Assembly (NCBI GenBank): GCA_964544115.1
Contig: CAZJBP010000076.1
Coordinates: 1 to 17,492 of the forward strand
Length of the DNA: 17,492 nucleotides
Origin: CAZJBP01 sp964544115
GTDB taxonomy: Bacteria > Verrucomicrobiota > Kiritimatiellia > UBA8416 > JADHWI01
Direction: 5' to 3'
Shown: one piece after another, positions 1 through 8,165 of the stretch
Layout of the letters: each line of letters opens with the position of its first letter
Position numbering within the stretch: the stretch's first letter is position 1
The notes under the pieces: generated by a model
The model's input: only the letters and a program-made list of their open reading frames with translations
The model's database searches: none
What the model was told of the DNA's origin: nothing
Translations under genes and position numbers: made by a program

Positions 1-17
1 TTCTGAGGGATCCAGTC

Positions 18-980
18 ATGCCTGAGGTGTCCGTTGTCATGGGCGTGTTCAACGGCGCCAGCCATCTGGGGGCGGCGGTTGACAGTATTCTGACTCAGAA
101 AGGGGTCGATCTTGAACTTGTGGTGGTGGACGACGGATCCACAGATGGCACCGCCGCACTTCTGGAGCAGTACGAGCGTCGGGATCCCCGGGTGATGGTG
201 ATTCGCCAGAAGAACGCCGGGCTCACTGCAGCACTCATTCGAGGATGCGATGAAGCGCGCGGGCCCTTCCTCGCGCGTCAGGATGCGGATGACGTTTCAC
301 TGCCCGGGCGGCTGCGCAAGCAGGTCGACCGGCTCTCGCAGGACTCCGCTCTGGCCTTTGTCTCCTGCTGGGCCGACATGGTTGGGCCGGAGGGGGAAGT
401 GCTTGTCTCGCATCGGCCCGAGGCCGACCCTGAGACCGCAACGCGGAATCTGATGGTGGCGCGGGTGGGGCCGCCGGGCCATGGCACCGTGATGATGCGC
501 AGCTCCCGGTACCGGCAGGTGGGGGGCTACCGCCCGGTATTCTATTATGCGCAGGACTCCGACCTATGGCTGCGGCTGGGGGCAGTGGGGAAACTGGCGT
601 ACGTGCCCGAGGTCCTTTACCGCTACAGCGTCTGTGAGAGCTCGATCAGCGGGAGTCGACAGATGGAGAAAGCAGCGTACGCACAGCTGATCGATCTGTG
701 TCATTCCGCACGGCAGGCGGGGCGCGATGATTCAGATATCATCGCCGGTTTCCGGCCGCCGCGGCACCGTGGCGGGACGGCGGATTCTTCCGCGGCTACG
801 CTTTACTTTATCGGCCGCTGCTTGCTGGCGCGCAGGGATTCGCGCGCGGGCGCCTATTTCCGCCGTTGTCTGGCTCGCGACCCCACGCATGCGCGGGCGT
901 GGGCTTCTCTGGGGGTTGTACTGGTGTCCAGGCTGCGGGACTCGAAGGGGCGCGGGGCAACGGCCCCGGGGAAATCATGA
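18..980 (+). CDS. Family 2 glycosyltransferase with C-terminal TPR-like tail
   Basis: Predicted GT-A fold glycosyltransferase of 320 residues, likely adding one sugar of the repeat unit at the inner face of the cytoplasmic membrane. The N-terminus has the GT2 nucleotide-binding strand (VVVDDGSTDGT, residues 35-45, with D38 and D39). A QDADD motif at 88-92 supplies the DXD metal/nucleotide-sugar site. There are no membrane segments. Residues from about 255 to 310 read as a short helical-repeat tail resembling a TPR unit (LYFIGRCLLARRDSRAGAYF, then a DP-x5-AW-x2-LG pattern); such tails occur in some GT2 proteins. The ATG at 18 follows a purine-rich TGAGGGA. The gene ends in an ATGA overlap with the next glycosyltransferase. 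The sugar donor and acceptor cannot be predicted. Family assignment is firm. Confidence 0.93.
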   Translation: MPEVSVVMGVFNGASHLGAAVDSILTQKGVDLELVVVDDGSTDGTAALLEQYERRDPRVMVIRQKNAGLTAALIRGCDEARGPFLARQDADDVSLPGRLRKQVDRLSQDSALAFVSCWADMVGPEGEVLVSHRPEADPETATRNLMVARVGPPGHGTVMMRSSRYRQVGGYRPVFYYAQDSDLWLRLGAVGKLAYVPEVLYRYSVCESSISGSRQMEKAAYAQLIDLCHSARQAGRDDSDIIAGFRPPRHRGGTADSSAATLYFIGRCLLARRDSRAGAYFRRCLARDPTHARAWASLGVVLVSRLRDSKGRGATAPGKS

Positions 981-1932
981 AGATCCTGCTGGCCGCCGAT
1001 GTGATGCCCGATCCGGACTCCGGAGCCGCCGGGACCGAGTACCAGACGATTCGGGCGCTACGGCGACTCGGGCATGAGGTCGATGAACTGTGGGCGTCAG
1101 ACCTTGGGCGGCGCATCCAACACGGCAACCTGCACTATATCTTCGAGTTGCCCCGGGCGTACCGAACGGCCATTCGCAAGCGCCTCGGCCAGGGGCCGTA
1201 CGACGTATTTCACGTGAATCAGTCCCACGGATACCTGGCGGCCAGGGACCACCTTCGGAATCGGCGACCCGGCGTGTTTGTGTATCGGAGTCACGGGCTG
1301 GACGACCGGTTCAACGCCGAAATCCAAACGTGGACGCGCAGTATGGGGTTGCCGCTGAGACCGTTCCAAAAGCGGTGGATCGGCGCACTGATTGATCGTG
1401 CGATCCGCCGCCACGAATCGCTGGCCGTGCGCTATTCGTCGGGCGTCATCGTCAGCAGTTCGGGCGATCGGAACTACGTTCTCCAGACGCATGGTTGCCA
1501 GGCGGATCGGGTGGCCTGCATNNNNNNNNNNNNNNNNNNNNNNNNNNNNNNNNNNNNNNNNNNNNNNNNNNNNNNNNNNNNNNNNNNNNNNNNNNNNNNN
1601 NNNNNNNNNNNNNNNNNNNNNCACTGTTTGACGGGTTCGGCAAGGTATTCCTGGAGGCCATGAGCCGCGGGCTATGTGTCGTCACGACGGCGACGGGGGG
1701 CATGGAGGATATCGTTCGCTCTCCGCACAACGGTATGCGTGTCGGCATGAACGACCCGGAAGGGCTGGCGGAAGCGGTGCGATTCCTGCGCGGTGATCCG
1801 GCGCATGCATACGCAATGTCGGTTGCGGCGCGTGCGACAGCCCTGGAATACACATGGGACCGTGTCGGACGCGAAACGGCGGCGTTCTACGAGCGGTTGG
1901 CTGCGCTGGACGAGAAGGGCCGGAAGAAATGA
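977..1932 (+). CDS. Family 4 (GT-B) glycosyltransferase, interrupted by an assembly gap
   Basis: GT4-type retaining glycosyltransferase, readable as two parts. Residues 1-181 (977-1521) form the acceptor-side domain: it opens MKILLAADVMPDPDSGAAGT, with a later YRSHGLDD. The part from 1622 to 1932 carries the C-terminal donor-binding end (LFDGFGKVFLEAMSRG, then a TGGMEDIV loop). The two parts lie in different frames across the 100 N, because the true gap length is unknown. About 285 residues are present; GT4 proteins usually have 360-400, so roughly 80-110 codons are probably missing. The E-x7-E motif reads D-x7-E here, right beside the gap. The ATG at 977 overlaps the previous stop as ATGA, with GGGGA just upstream; a longer in-frame start at 866 would lie deep inside the previous gene. 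This is a gap artefact, not evidence of a pseudogene. Confidence 0.88.
1522..1621. other. Assembly gap, run of 100 N
   Basis: Exactly 100 consecutive N, the conventional placeholder for a scaffold gap of unknown size. It falls inside the family 4 glycosyltransferase at 977-1932. The coding frame before the gap (set by 977) differs from the frame after it (ending at 1932), so the placeholder length is not the real length. Confidence 0.99.
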
Positions 1933-2480
1933 GAGAATACCTGTATCGAGCGGCGCGCGTGGCGGAAACCGCCATAGCCCGGCTACGGGTGCATGCGTTC
2001 CGTCTGTGCGGGGGGCGCATCCACGCCAAGTGCCTGTTCTATGGGCGGGTCCGCATCGACCGGCCATGGGCGGTGTCCATGGGCGCGCGCTGTGTTCTGC
2101 AGCGGGACGTCTGGCTGAACATCGTCGGACGGGATGGCCGCCTGACGCTGGGCACCCACACGTTCATCGGGCGCGGAACCCAGATCGAAGTCAGCCAGGA
2201 GGTGACCATCGGATCACATGGCCTCATTGCTCCCGGCGTCTTCATCACGGACCACAAACATGGGATAAGGGCCGGGGCGTGGATGGACGAGCAGCCCTGC
2301 TGCGCCGCTCCCGTGCGGATCGGCGACGATGTGTGGATCGGGGCCAATGCTGTGGTTCTGCCCGGGGTAACCATTGGTGCGGGTGCGGTCGTTGGTGCGG
2401 GTGCCGTGGTTACGCGTGATGTGGAAGCCGGGACCATGGTGGGCGGCGTGCCCGCCGTGTTCATCGGTCAGAGGGTATAG
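1929..2480 (+). CDS. Left-handed beta-helix (hexapeptide repeat) O-acyltransferase
   Basis: Protein of 183 residues of the LbH acyltransferase superfamily (serine O-acetyltransferase/NodL/maltose acetyltransferase-like), probably moving an acetyl group from acetyl-CoA to a sugar hydroxyl of the polymer or its precursor. Hexapeptide-type repeats run from about residue 70 to 175, for example IGDDVWIGANAVVLPGVTIG. ITDHKH at 106-111 contains the histidine expected for catalysis (H109 or H111), followed by an insert loop typical of the family. No membrane segment is present. The ATG at 1929 makes an ATGA overlap with the upstream gene and has AAGGG at 1915-1919. An in-frame ATG at 1854 would lie inside the preceding gene and adds no recognisable domain. 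The acyl group and acceptor are unknown. Confidence 0.9.
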   Translation: MREYLYRAARVAETAIARLRVHAFRLCGGRIHAKCLFYGRVRIDRPWAVSMGARCVLQRDVWLNIVGRDGRLTLGTHTFIGRGTQIEVSQEVTIGSHGLIAPGVFITDHKHGIRAGAWMDEQPCCAAPVRIGDDVWIGANAVVLPGVTIGAGAVVGAGAVVTRDVEAGTMVGGVPAVFIGQRV

Positions 2481-2526
2481 CGGGCGTCGCTCGCGGCGGT
2501 GGGTGTCAATTGCGAATCGGCCGTAA

Positions 2527-2531
2527 TAGGG
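2527..2531 (+). promoter_or_regulatory. Ribosome binding site for the FkbM methyltransferase
   Basis: AGGGG ten bases before the ATG at 2542. It matters because this gene is not overlapped by its upstream neighbour (61-base spacer) and must initiate on its own. Confidence 0.5.
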
Positions 2532-2541
2532 GTGTTGTGAT

Positions 2542-3489
2542 ATGACCGCCCATGGTGGAGTGGGCGCGACGGATTGCGCGCCCCCAGGTCTGGCGCGGTT
2601 GGGCCGAGTCATCGCCGCCGTTTGGCGGCTGAACACGTTGCGTTTGGCCAGGGTGTGTTTTCAGGGAGTCGAATCCCCCTGTTGGGCGGAAGTCCGGTTG
2701 TTCGGCCGTCGGCTTGCGATCGACATCGGACGGTGCGAGGTCCAGAAGCTCCTCTACTTCGAGGGAGAGCGGTTCATTGAGGAGCGGCATCTTGTTCAGG
2801 ATTTGGCGAGGGGGCGCCGAAGCATTGTGGACGTTGGGGCCAACATCGGATACTACCTACTCCTTCTTGCCCAGGCAGCGGCACCTTCCTGCCGGATCAC
2901 TTGCATAGAACCCTCCGTCGAGAATCTGCCGGAATTGGAGGAAAGCCTCCGACGGAACCATTTGCCGAATGTCACCTTGCACAGAGTCGCGCTCGGAGCG
3001 GCAAGATCGCGCATCGGGCTCAGGTCGGGCATTAACAGCGGTGTGACGGACGTCAATGAAGGACGGCATGAGGTCGAACTCCTGCCTTTGGATGACCTCA
3101 TTACGGAGCCGGTGGAGCTCATCAAGATTGACGTCGAAGGCTACGAATATGAGGTGCTGAAAGGCTCCCGTCGTGTCTTGTCTAGCATGCGTCCGCTTCT
3201 GCTCGTCGAGATTCATCCCCGCGCGATCAACCGGTTCGGCGCCAGCGTCGCGGACTGTCTGGCCCTCTTGCGCGAGTATTACCATGACATCGAGTTCTAT
3301 GAGGGGGCGACTTCCGCGCTGGGAGTTCCGGGCGTGTGGCGGCGTTTCTACTGCCGTGTGGCGGCCCCGTATGGCGTCGTGGATTCGGTGCGGAGGGTAT
3401 ATCCGACCGGGGCGGAGATTCAGGCCCTGGACGCAACCCTTCCGTGGGGCACTTTCTGGATTGTGTGCCGACCTCCGGCCCCGGGGTGA
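2542..3489 (+). CDS. FkbM-family SAM-dependent methyltransferase
   Basis: Protein of 315 residues with the class I Rossmann methyltransferase core of the FkbM family, which often O-methylates sugars in polysaccharide and natural-product clusters. The SAM-binding glycine-rich loop is IVDVGANIGYY (95-105). The acidic residue expected to hold the SAM ribose is E123 in CIEPS. The family hallmark LIKIDVEGYEYEVLKG lies at about 193-208 (D197, E199), followed by PLLLVEIHP. The first 65 residues are a poorly conserved extension. The gene stands slightly apart from the operon, with 61 bases upstream and 23 bases downstream. Sampled lines are poorer in GC than later genes: 34 of 60 bases are G or C at 2881-2940. 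That suggests a different history. The methyl acceptor is probably a sugar of this polymer, but that is inference. Confidence 0.9.
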   Translation: MTAHGGVGATDCAPPGLARLGRVIAAVWRLNTLRLARVCFQGVESPCWAEVRLFGRRLAIDIGRCEVQKLLYFEGERFIEERHLVQDLARGRRSIVDVGANIGYYLLLLAQAAAPSCRITCIEPSVENLPELEESLRRNHLPNVTLHRVALGAARSRIGLRSGINSGVTDVNEGRHEVELLPLDDLITEPVELIKIDVEGYEYEVLKGSRRVLSSMRPLLLVEIHPRAINRFGASVADCLALLREYYHDIEFYEGATSALGVPGVWRRFYCRVAAPYGVVDSVRRVYPTGAEIQALDATLPWGTFWIVCRPPAPG

Positions 3490-3501
3490 GCTGAGCGAGG
3501 T

Positions 3502-3505
3502 GGAG
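3502..3505 (+). promoter_or_regulatory. Ribosome binding site supporting a GTG start
   Basis: GGAG seven bases before the GTG at 3513. It supports GTG initiation for the following glycosyltransferase, where no upstream ATG is available between the genes. Confidence 0.5.
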
Positions 3506-3512
3506 CGGACGG

Positions 3513-4472
3513 GTGCAAGCATCTGAAAACAACGCGACGTTGCCGGTAACGGTCTGCATTCCCACCTACCGCCGCGAGGAGGTGCTCGCGGCGACGGTTG
3601 GGCAGTTCCTTCGCGAGAGGCCCGCTCCCGCAGAGATTCTCGTTGTGGATCAAACGCCGCAGCACGCGCCGGCCGTCGAGGCACAGCTCGCGGATTGGCA
3701 GGCGCGCGGCGAGATCCGGTGGATCCGGCGGGCGACGGCATCACAGCCCGGGGCTCTCAACGAAGGGCTGCGAGAGGCCCGTTCGCCGTTCGTGCTATTC
3801 GTGGATGACGACATACGCCTTGAGGCGGGACTCCTGACGAGGCACCTTGTGGCTTTCGATTCGGAGGCGGTATGGGCCGTGGTCGGGCAGATTCTGCAGC
3901 CGGGCCAAAGGGAAGACAGGACGTTTCAGCACCAACCGGAATCCGGGCCCTTTGCCGACTTGGAGTTTCATTTCCACTCTGCGCGATCAACCACGGTGGC
4001 GAATGTTATGTCCGGTAATCTGATGGTCCGACGGCAGCGCGCGCTGGATATCGGGGGCTTTGACGAGGCCTTCATTCCCCCGGTGTCGTATCGTTTTGAT
4101 TCGGATTTTGCCAGGAGACTGGTCAATGCCGGAGGTCAGATACGATTTGCTCCACAGGCGCGGATTCATCACCTGCGGGCCGTCCGAGGCGGGACCCGGT
4201 CTCAGGGGTCACACCTGACCAGCGCCTCGCCCGATCATGGGGTGGGGGACTACTACTTCGCCCTGCGGCACGCAGCAGGTGTTCAGCGGTGGGGGTACAT
4301 CGTGAAGCGACCGTTGAGGGAAGTCGCCACACGCTTCCACGCGCGACATCCGTGGTGGATCCCGGTGAAACTGCTGGGTGAAGGTCGCGCCTTCGTTCGG
4401 GCGGTGCAGCTTTACCGTGGCCGGCCGGTGTTGCTCGGCTCGGGTGGCGAACGGAGCGGGACGCCGTCATGA
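3513..4472 (+). CDS. Family 2 glycosyltransferase
   Basis: GT-A fold glycosyltransferase of 319 residues. The sequence opens with the typical TVCIPTYRR strand (13-21). It continues with EILVVDQTP, which replaces the more usual VDDGS, then PGALNEGLREA and the metal-binding VDDDIR (D98-D99-D100). Further motifs are VMSGNLMVRRQRALDIGGFD and DSDFARRLVNAG, which are normal for GT2 enzymes that build polysaccharide repeat units. No transmembrane helix is seen, so it is probably peripheral at the inner membrane. The GTG at 3513 is chosen because the GGAG at 3502-3505 is well spaced and the GT2 fold begins about ten residues later. Its stop overlaps the next start as ATGA. Donor and linkage cannot be told from sequence. 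Confidence 0.92.
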   Translation: MQASENNATLPVTVCIPTYRREEVLAATVGQFLRERPAPAEILVVDQTPQHAPAVEAQLADWQARGEIRWIRRATASQPGALNEGLREARSPFVLFVDDDIRLEAGLLTRHLVAFDSEAVWAVVGQILQPGQREDRTFQHQPESGPFADLEFHFHSARSTTVANVMSGNLMVRRQRALDIGGFDEAFIPPVSYRFDSDFARRLVNAGGQIRFAPQARIHHLRAVRGGTRSQGSHLTSASPDHGVGDYYFALRHAAGVQRWGYIVKRPLREVATRFHARHPWWIPVKLLGEGRAFVRAVQLYRGRPVLLGSGGERSGTPS

Positions 4473-5683
4473 ACGTCAAACTGGGCATCCTGACCACACA
4501 TCCCATTCAGTACCAGGTTCCGTGGTTCCGCCTGCTGGCGCGGACGCCAGGTGTCGATCTGACCGTGTACTATTGCCAGATCCCTGACGCTCGACAGCAA
4601 GGGGATGGTTTCGGGGTGTCGTTCCAGTGGGACGTGCCACTGCTGGACGGGTACAGCCACCGGGTCTTGCGCAACGTGGCCCGGCAGGCATCGGTCTCGC
4701 ATTTCGATGGCTGCAACACTCCCGAAATCCGTTCCATTGTCGCCCGCGAAGGGTTCGACGCCTTCATCGTCAATGGATGGGTGGTACGAAGCTGCCTGCA
4801 GGCCCTCTTCGCCTGTCGCCTCGCCGGTGTGCCCTGCCTGGTCCGGGGTGAATCCAACGCGCTGCGCCGCCGCCCCCTGCCTATTCGCCTGATGCACCGG
4901 CTGCTGTTGCGCCAGTATGCCGCCTGCCTGGTCATCGGGCGCAGCAATCGGGAATTCTATCTGCAGAACGGTGTGCCAGAGAAGCATCTGTTCTGGACGC
5001 CGTATGGCGTAGAGAATGAGCGGTTCGCAGCCGGGGCTCGTGCGTTTGCCGGCGATCGCATGGCGTGGCGCCGAAGGTGGGGAATTCCCGAGAATGCGTG
5101 CGTGTTTCTGTTCAGCGGCAAATTGATCCCGAAGAAGCGCCCGGAAGACGTGTTGCATGCGCTGGCGCTCCTCGCGGATCAAGCGTCGCTCCCTGAAGCC
5201 GCCCACCTGCTGATCGCCGGGGAGGGAGAACGTATGGCGGCCTGTCGGCAGTTTGCCGCTGAACATCACCTGCCCGTATCGTTCGCGGGCTTCTTGAATC
5301 AATCGGAAATGCCTGCGGCCTATGCGGCCTCGGACTGCCTGGTGTTGCCTTCGGACGCGGGGGAGACGTGGGGCCTGGTGGTCAATGAGGCCATGGCCTG
5401 CGGCCTACCCGCCATCGTCAGTGACAGGGTGGGCTGCCAGGCCGACCTTGTGGATGACACGACCGGGCGGGTCTTTCGGTGTGGGGATGTGGCGGGGCTG
5501 GCGGGGTGTATTCGCGATCTCACCGCCGATCCCATCATGCGGCGGGCCATGGCCGACGCGGCCCGCCTCAGGGTGGGCGCATACTCGGTTGAGGCGGTGG
5601 TTGCCGGGGCTCTGGCCGCCATCCGGCACGTGTCGCCGGTGGCAGGCGGCCTCCTTCAGGATGGCGGGGGGTGCAGGGCATGA
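4469..5683 (+). CDS. Family 4 (GT-B) glycosyltransferase
   Basis: Complete GT4 glycosyltransferase of 404 residues. The N-terminal domain opens with KLGILTTHPIQYQVPWFR, a signature of a GT4 subgroup common in capsule and exopolysaccharide clusters. The linker has the TPYGVENERF segment. The C-terminal domain has LFSGKLIPKKRPEDVLHAL (donor phosphate contacts) and an intact E-x7-E motif, GETWGLVVNEAMACG, with E299 and E307. Length is normal for the family, and there is no membrane span. Start at the ATGA overlap (4469), with GGAG at 4453-4456; it ends in another ATGA overlap with the membrane protein gene. The sugar specificity is not predictable. Confidence 0.93.
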   Translation: MNVKLGILTTHPIQYQVPWFRLLARTPGVDLTVYYCQIPDARQQGDGFGVSFQWDVPLLDGYSHRVLRNVARQASVSHFDGCNTPEIRSIVAREGFDAFIVNGWVVRSCLQALFACRLAGVPCLVRGESNALRRRPLPIRLMHRLLLRQYAACLVIGRSNREFYLQNGVPEKHLFWTPYGVENERFAAGARAFAGDRMAWRRRWGIPENACVFLFSGKLIPKKRPEDVLHALALLADQASLPEAAHLLIAGEGERMAACRQFAAEHHLPVSFAGFLNQSEMPAAYAASDCLVLPSDAGETWGLVVNEAMACGLPAIVSDRVGCQADLVDDTTGRVFRCGDVAGLAGCIRDLTADPIMRRAMADAARLRVGAYSVEAVVAGALAAIRHVSPVAGGLLQDGGGCRA

Positions 5684-7074
5684 TGGTTGCCTTTCTGTTG
5701 CTGGTTGCGGCGGGCGTGGCCGTGGCGCTCGTCGAGTGGCGGCTCGGACTGCTGGCCATGGTGGTAGTCGCCATGGTTCAGGACCCTGTCCGCAAGATGA
5801 TGCCCGGCGCACCGGGACTTCTGGTTCTGTCGGCAGCGATGGTGTGGGGTGCCGCGGTTATCGGCGCTGTGCTCGGGCGTCAGATCCAGTGGCCGCAATT
5901 TCGTCGTCATAACCCGGGCGTGGCTTCCGCGATCATCGTGTTTGCGGTGTCTCTGGTTCCGGCGGCCATCCGTTCATCCCTCTACTCTGCCGGGTCATGG
6001 CAGATCACGTTGGTGGGCCTCCTCATTTATGGCTCTTTGCTGCTGGGGATGCTGCTGGGGGTGTTCTACCCCCGAACAGGTCGGGACATCTACCGCTTGC
6101 TGGCTTGGTATTGCGTTCTGTCCGCCCTTGCCGTGAGCGGCGGCCTGCTGGAGAAAATGGGCTACCGGCATGCGTCGATCGGGACGGAGTCGATGGGATT
6201 CTCATGGGTTACGTATCGTATGGGGTCCGACCCTGTACACATGCTCGCCGGTTTCTTTCGTGGCCCGGACGTGCAGGGATGGCACGGATCCATGTTGGTC
6301 ATGCTGTCGCTGGTCCTGGCGGTTTACTCCAAACGATGGATGCGGGGCCTGTGGTTGCTGACGGCAGCCGTGGGTGGGATGGGCGTGCTGGTCTGCGGCC
6401 GACGCAAGATGGTGTCCATGCTGCCGGTCTTCCTTCTGGTTTACCTCGTGCTGAACATACGGCACGGCCGGTTCCGTCAGCTTGGGTGGGCGCTGGCGGC
6501 TGTCGTGCTGGTCTGCACGCTGGGGCAGCAGGTGTATCGAGTTGTCGGTGTTGACGAGGTCGTGATGAGGTTCTACGGAACCGCACTCGACACCGCTAGA
6601 GACGACATCCAGCGTCAGGGAGTCGAGTCGGTCTTCGGCACCTATCAGCAGGCCGGCTTCTTTGGGTACGGTCTTGGCATGGCCACACAAGGCACGCACC
6701 ACATTGCAGCGGATCGCCCCCGAGTCTGGCAGGAGAGCGGCCCCAGCAAGCTGATGGCGGAACTGGGCGTGCCGGGCTTTGTGGGGTTCATCATCCTTGG
6801 CGTGGCCCTGCTGAGGGCCCTTGCGGTCGACTTGCGCCGCGCTGCAGATTCCTCCCTCTACGCGGTCTTCAGTGGGCTCGCAGCCGTCGTCATCGCCAAC
6901 GGGGCCGCCGGCATCGTTTCCGCCCAGATCTTCGGGGACCCGTTCGTAGCGGCGTTCCTGTCTCTGCTCATCGGGATTGCTCTGTCATCGGCGCGCGTGC
7001 GGTATGTGGACCGGGGCGCGCCTCGTGAAACGCAGCAGCAAGGGGCTCCTGTCCAGACATGCGGATCGCCCTGA
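5680..7074 (+). CDS. Polytopic membrane protein, Wzy-like O-antigen polymerase candidate
   Basis: Protein of 464 residues with about ten to twelve hydrophobic segments spread over its length, consistent with an inner-membrane polymerase that joins lipid-linked repeat units in the periplasm. A soluble stretch at roughly residues 300-365 (from GTALDTARDDIQ through GLGMATQGTHH to ESGPSKLMAELG) looks like the large periplasmic loop of Wzy/WaaL-type proteins. It ends in the E-S-G-P-x2-L-x2-E-L-G-V-P-G pattern, seen in these proteins just before the last helices. Sequence conservation is low, as usual for Wzy. The ATG at 5680 forms an ATGA overlap with the upstream gene; a GTG at 5671 would add three residues. 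The role is inferred from topology, this loop and context, not from a unique motif. It is distinct from the ligase-like protein at 14947-16287. Confidence 0.75.
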   Translation: MMVAFLLLVAAGVAVALVEWRLGLLAMVVVAMVQDPVRKMMPGAPGLLVLSAAMVWGAAVIGAVLGRQIQWPQFRRHNPGVASAIIVFAVSLVPAAIRSSLYSAGSWQITLVGLLIYGSLLLGMLLGVFYPRTGRDIYRLLAWYCVLSALAVSGGLLEKMGYRHASIGTESMGFSWVTYRMGSDPVHMLAGFFRGPDVQGWHGSMLVMLSLVLAVYSKRWMRGLWLLTAAVGGMGVLVCGRRKMVSMLPVFLLVYLVLNIRHGRFRQLGWALAAVVLVCTLGQQVYRVVGVDEVVMRFYGTALDTARDDIQRQGVESVFGTYQQAGFFGYGLGMATQGTHHIAADRPRVWQESGPSKLMAELGVPGFVGFIILGVALLRALAVDLRRAADSSLYAVFSGLAAVVIANGAAGIVSAQIFGDPFVAAFLSLLIGIALSSARVRYVDRGAPRETQQQGAPVQTCGSP

Positions 7075-8165
7075 TCGACACGACCTCGCCGGTGGCTCTT
7101 GGGAGCATGCGGCGGTACCGCGACCTCACGGTCTCTGCGTGCAGAAGCGTGGCCCCTGAACTCAGGGTCACACCGGTTTCTGTGGCGATGCCCGCAGCCC
7201 TGTGGTTCCTGCGTCCCGCCTTCCTGGCGACGTGGGTCAACCACGCGTGGATGGTGGGATCCTGCCGCCGGGTTGCGCGCGAGCGCTGGGATCTATTCCA
7301 CCTGCTCGACGGCAGCCACGCCTATCTCATGCGTTCCCTTCCGTCCGTCCGCACCGTCGTTACGGTTCACGACCTGATCCCCTGGCGGCAAACGCAGGGC
7401 CACTTTCCCGGATCTCCTGCGCCATCATGGCCGGCCCGACGTCTGATTGGCTCCAGCCTGTCGCGCCTGCATGGCGCGGCCGGGCTCATTGCCGTTTCCT
7501 CGTCGACCAAGTCAGATCTGACGGATGCCGCCGTGCCGGGTTCTCGCGTCCGAGTGGTTCTTTCCGCGTGGGATCCCCATTTCGCGCCTGCAGCCAAGGT
7601 GGAGCAGCGGCGGGAGTCGAATCTCCTGCTCCATGTCGGGCACGCAGGGTTTTACAAGAACCGGATGACCGTGTTGCGCGTTCTGTCGGTGCTCGCCGAA
7701 GAAGGCCCCTGGCGATGCACGCTGGCCGGCGCGCCCTTGACGCCGCCGGAGCGTCGGTTTCTTGGCTCGGGGACGCTCGCCCGCCGGATCACCGTTGCCC
7801 CCCATCTGGATGACGCGGCCCTGGCCACACTCTACTCGACGGCCTCGGTCCTGCTGTTCCCGAGTCTCTGCGAAGGGTTTGGATGGCCGCCGCTGGAAGC
7901 GATGGCCTGTGGATGCCCGGTCGTCTGCTCCAACGCCGCGTCGCTGCCGGAAATCGTGGGCGACGCCGCGCTGACTGCCGATCCTCTCGACGTGGCGGCT
8001 CTCGCCGGACACTGCCGCCGACTCCATGACACCCCTGCCTTGGCCGATGACTTGCGTCAGCGCGGGTTCCACAACGTGAAGCGGTTTTCCCTCGCGAGCA
8101 TGGGCGAGGGTCTGGTGTCGGCGTACCGTGCGGCGCTCTCAGGCCGGGAGAAGGACGAGGCGTGA
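7059..8165 (+). CDS. Family 4 (GT-B) glycosyltransferase
   Basis: GT4 enzyme of 368 residues, close in layout to mannosyl/rhamnosyl-type GT4 proteins of O-antigen clusters, though the donor is not established. The N-terminal domain contains LFHLLDGSHAYLM and the characteristic VVTVHDLIPW. The linker has IAVSSSTKSDL. The C-terminal domain has LLHVGHAGFYKNRMTVLRVL and a canonical E-x7-E motif, CEGFGWPPLEAMACGCPV, with E272 and E280, followed by NAASLPEIVGDAAL. The ATG at 7059 overlaps the end of the membrane protein gene by 16 bases; AAGGGG at 7040-7045 is rather far (13 bases), so coupling to upstream translation is likely. It ends in a GTGA overlap. Confidence 0.93.
   Translation: MRIALIDTTSPVALGSMRRYRDLTVSACRSVAPELRVTPVSVAMPAALWFLRPAFLATWVNHAWMVGSCRRVARERWDLFHLLDGSHAYLMRSLPSVRTVVTVHDLIPWRQTQGHFPGSPAPSWPARRLIGSSLSRLHGAAGLIAVSSSTKSDLTDAAVPGSRVRVVLSAWDPHFAPAAKVEQRRESNLLLHVGHAGFYKNRMTVLRVLSVLAEEGPWRCTLAGAPLTPPERRFLGSGTLARRITVAPHLDDAALATLYSTASVLLFPSLCEGFGWPPLEAMACGCPVVCSNAASLPEIVGDAALTADPLDVAALAGHCRRLHDTPALADDLRQRGFHNVKRFSLASMGEGLVSAYRAALSGREKDEA
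8151..8160 (+). promoter_or_regulatory. Ribosome binding site supporting a GTG start
   Basis: Purine-rich AAGGACGAGG immediately upstream of the GTG at 8162. Together with the GTGA stop/start overlap it fixes the start of the next glycosyltransferase. Confidence 0.5.

Noticed and set aside
977..1932. Calling the gap-containing GT4 a pseudogene because of the frame change
   Set aside because: The frame change coincides exactly with the 100-N placeholder and both ends show normal GT4 sequence.
2481..2541. Promoter upstream of the FkbM gene (TTGCGA at 2510-2515)
   Set aside because: No matching -10 hexamer at 16-18 bases spacing; only a ribosome binding site is supportable.
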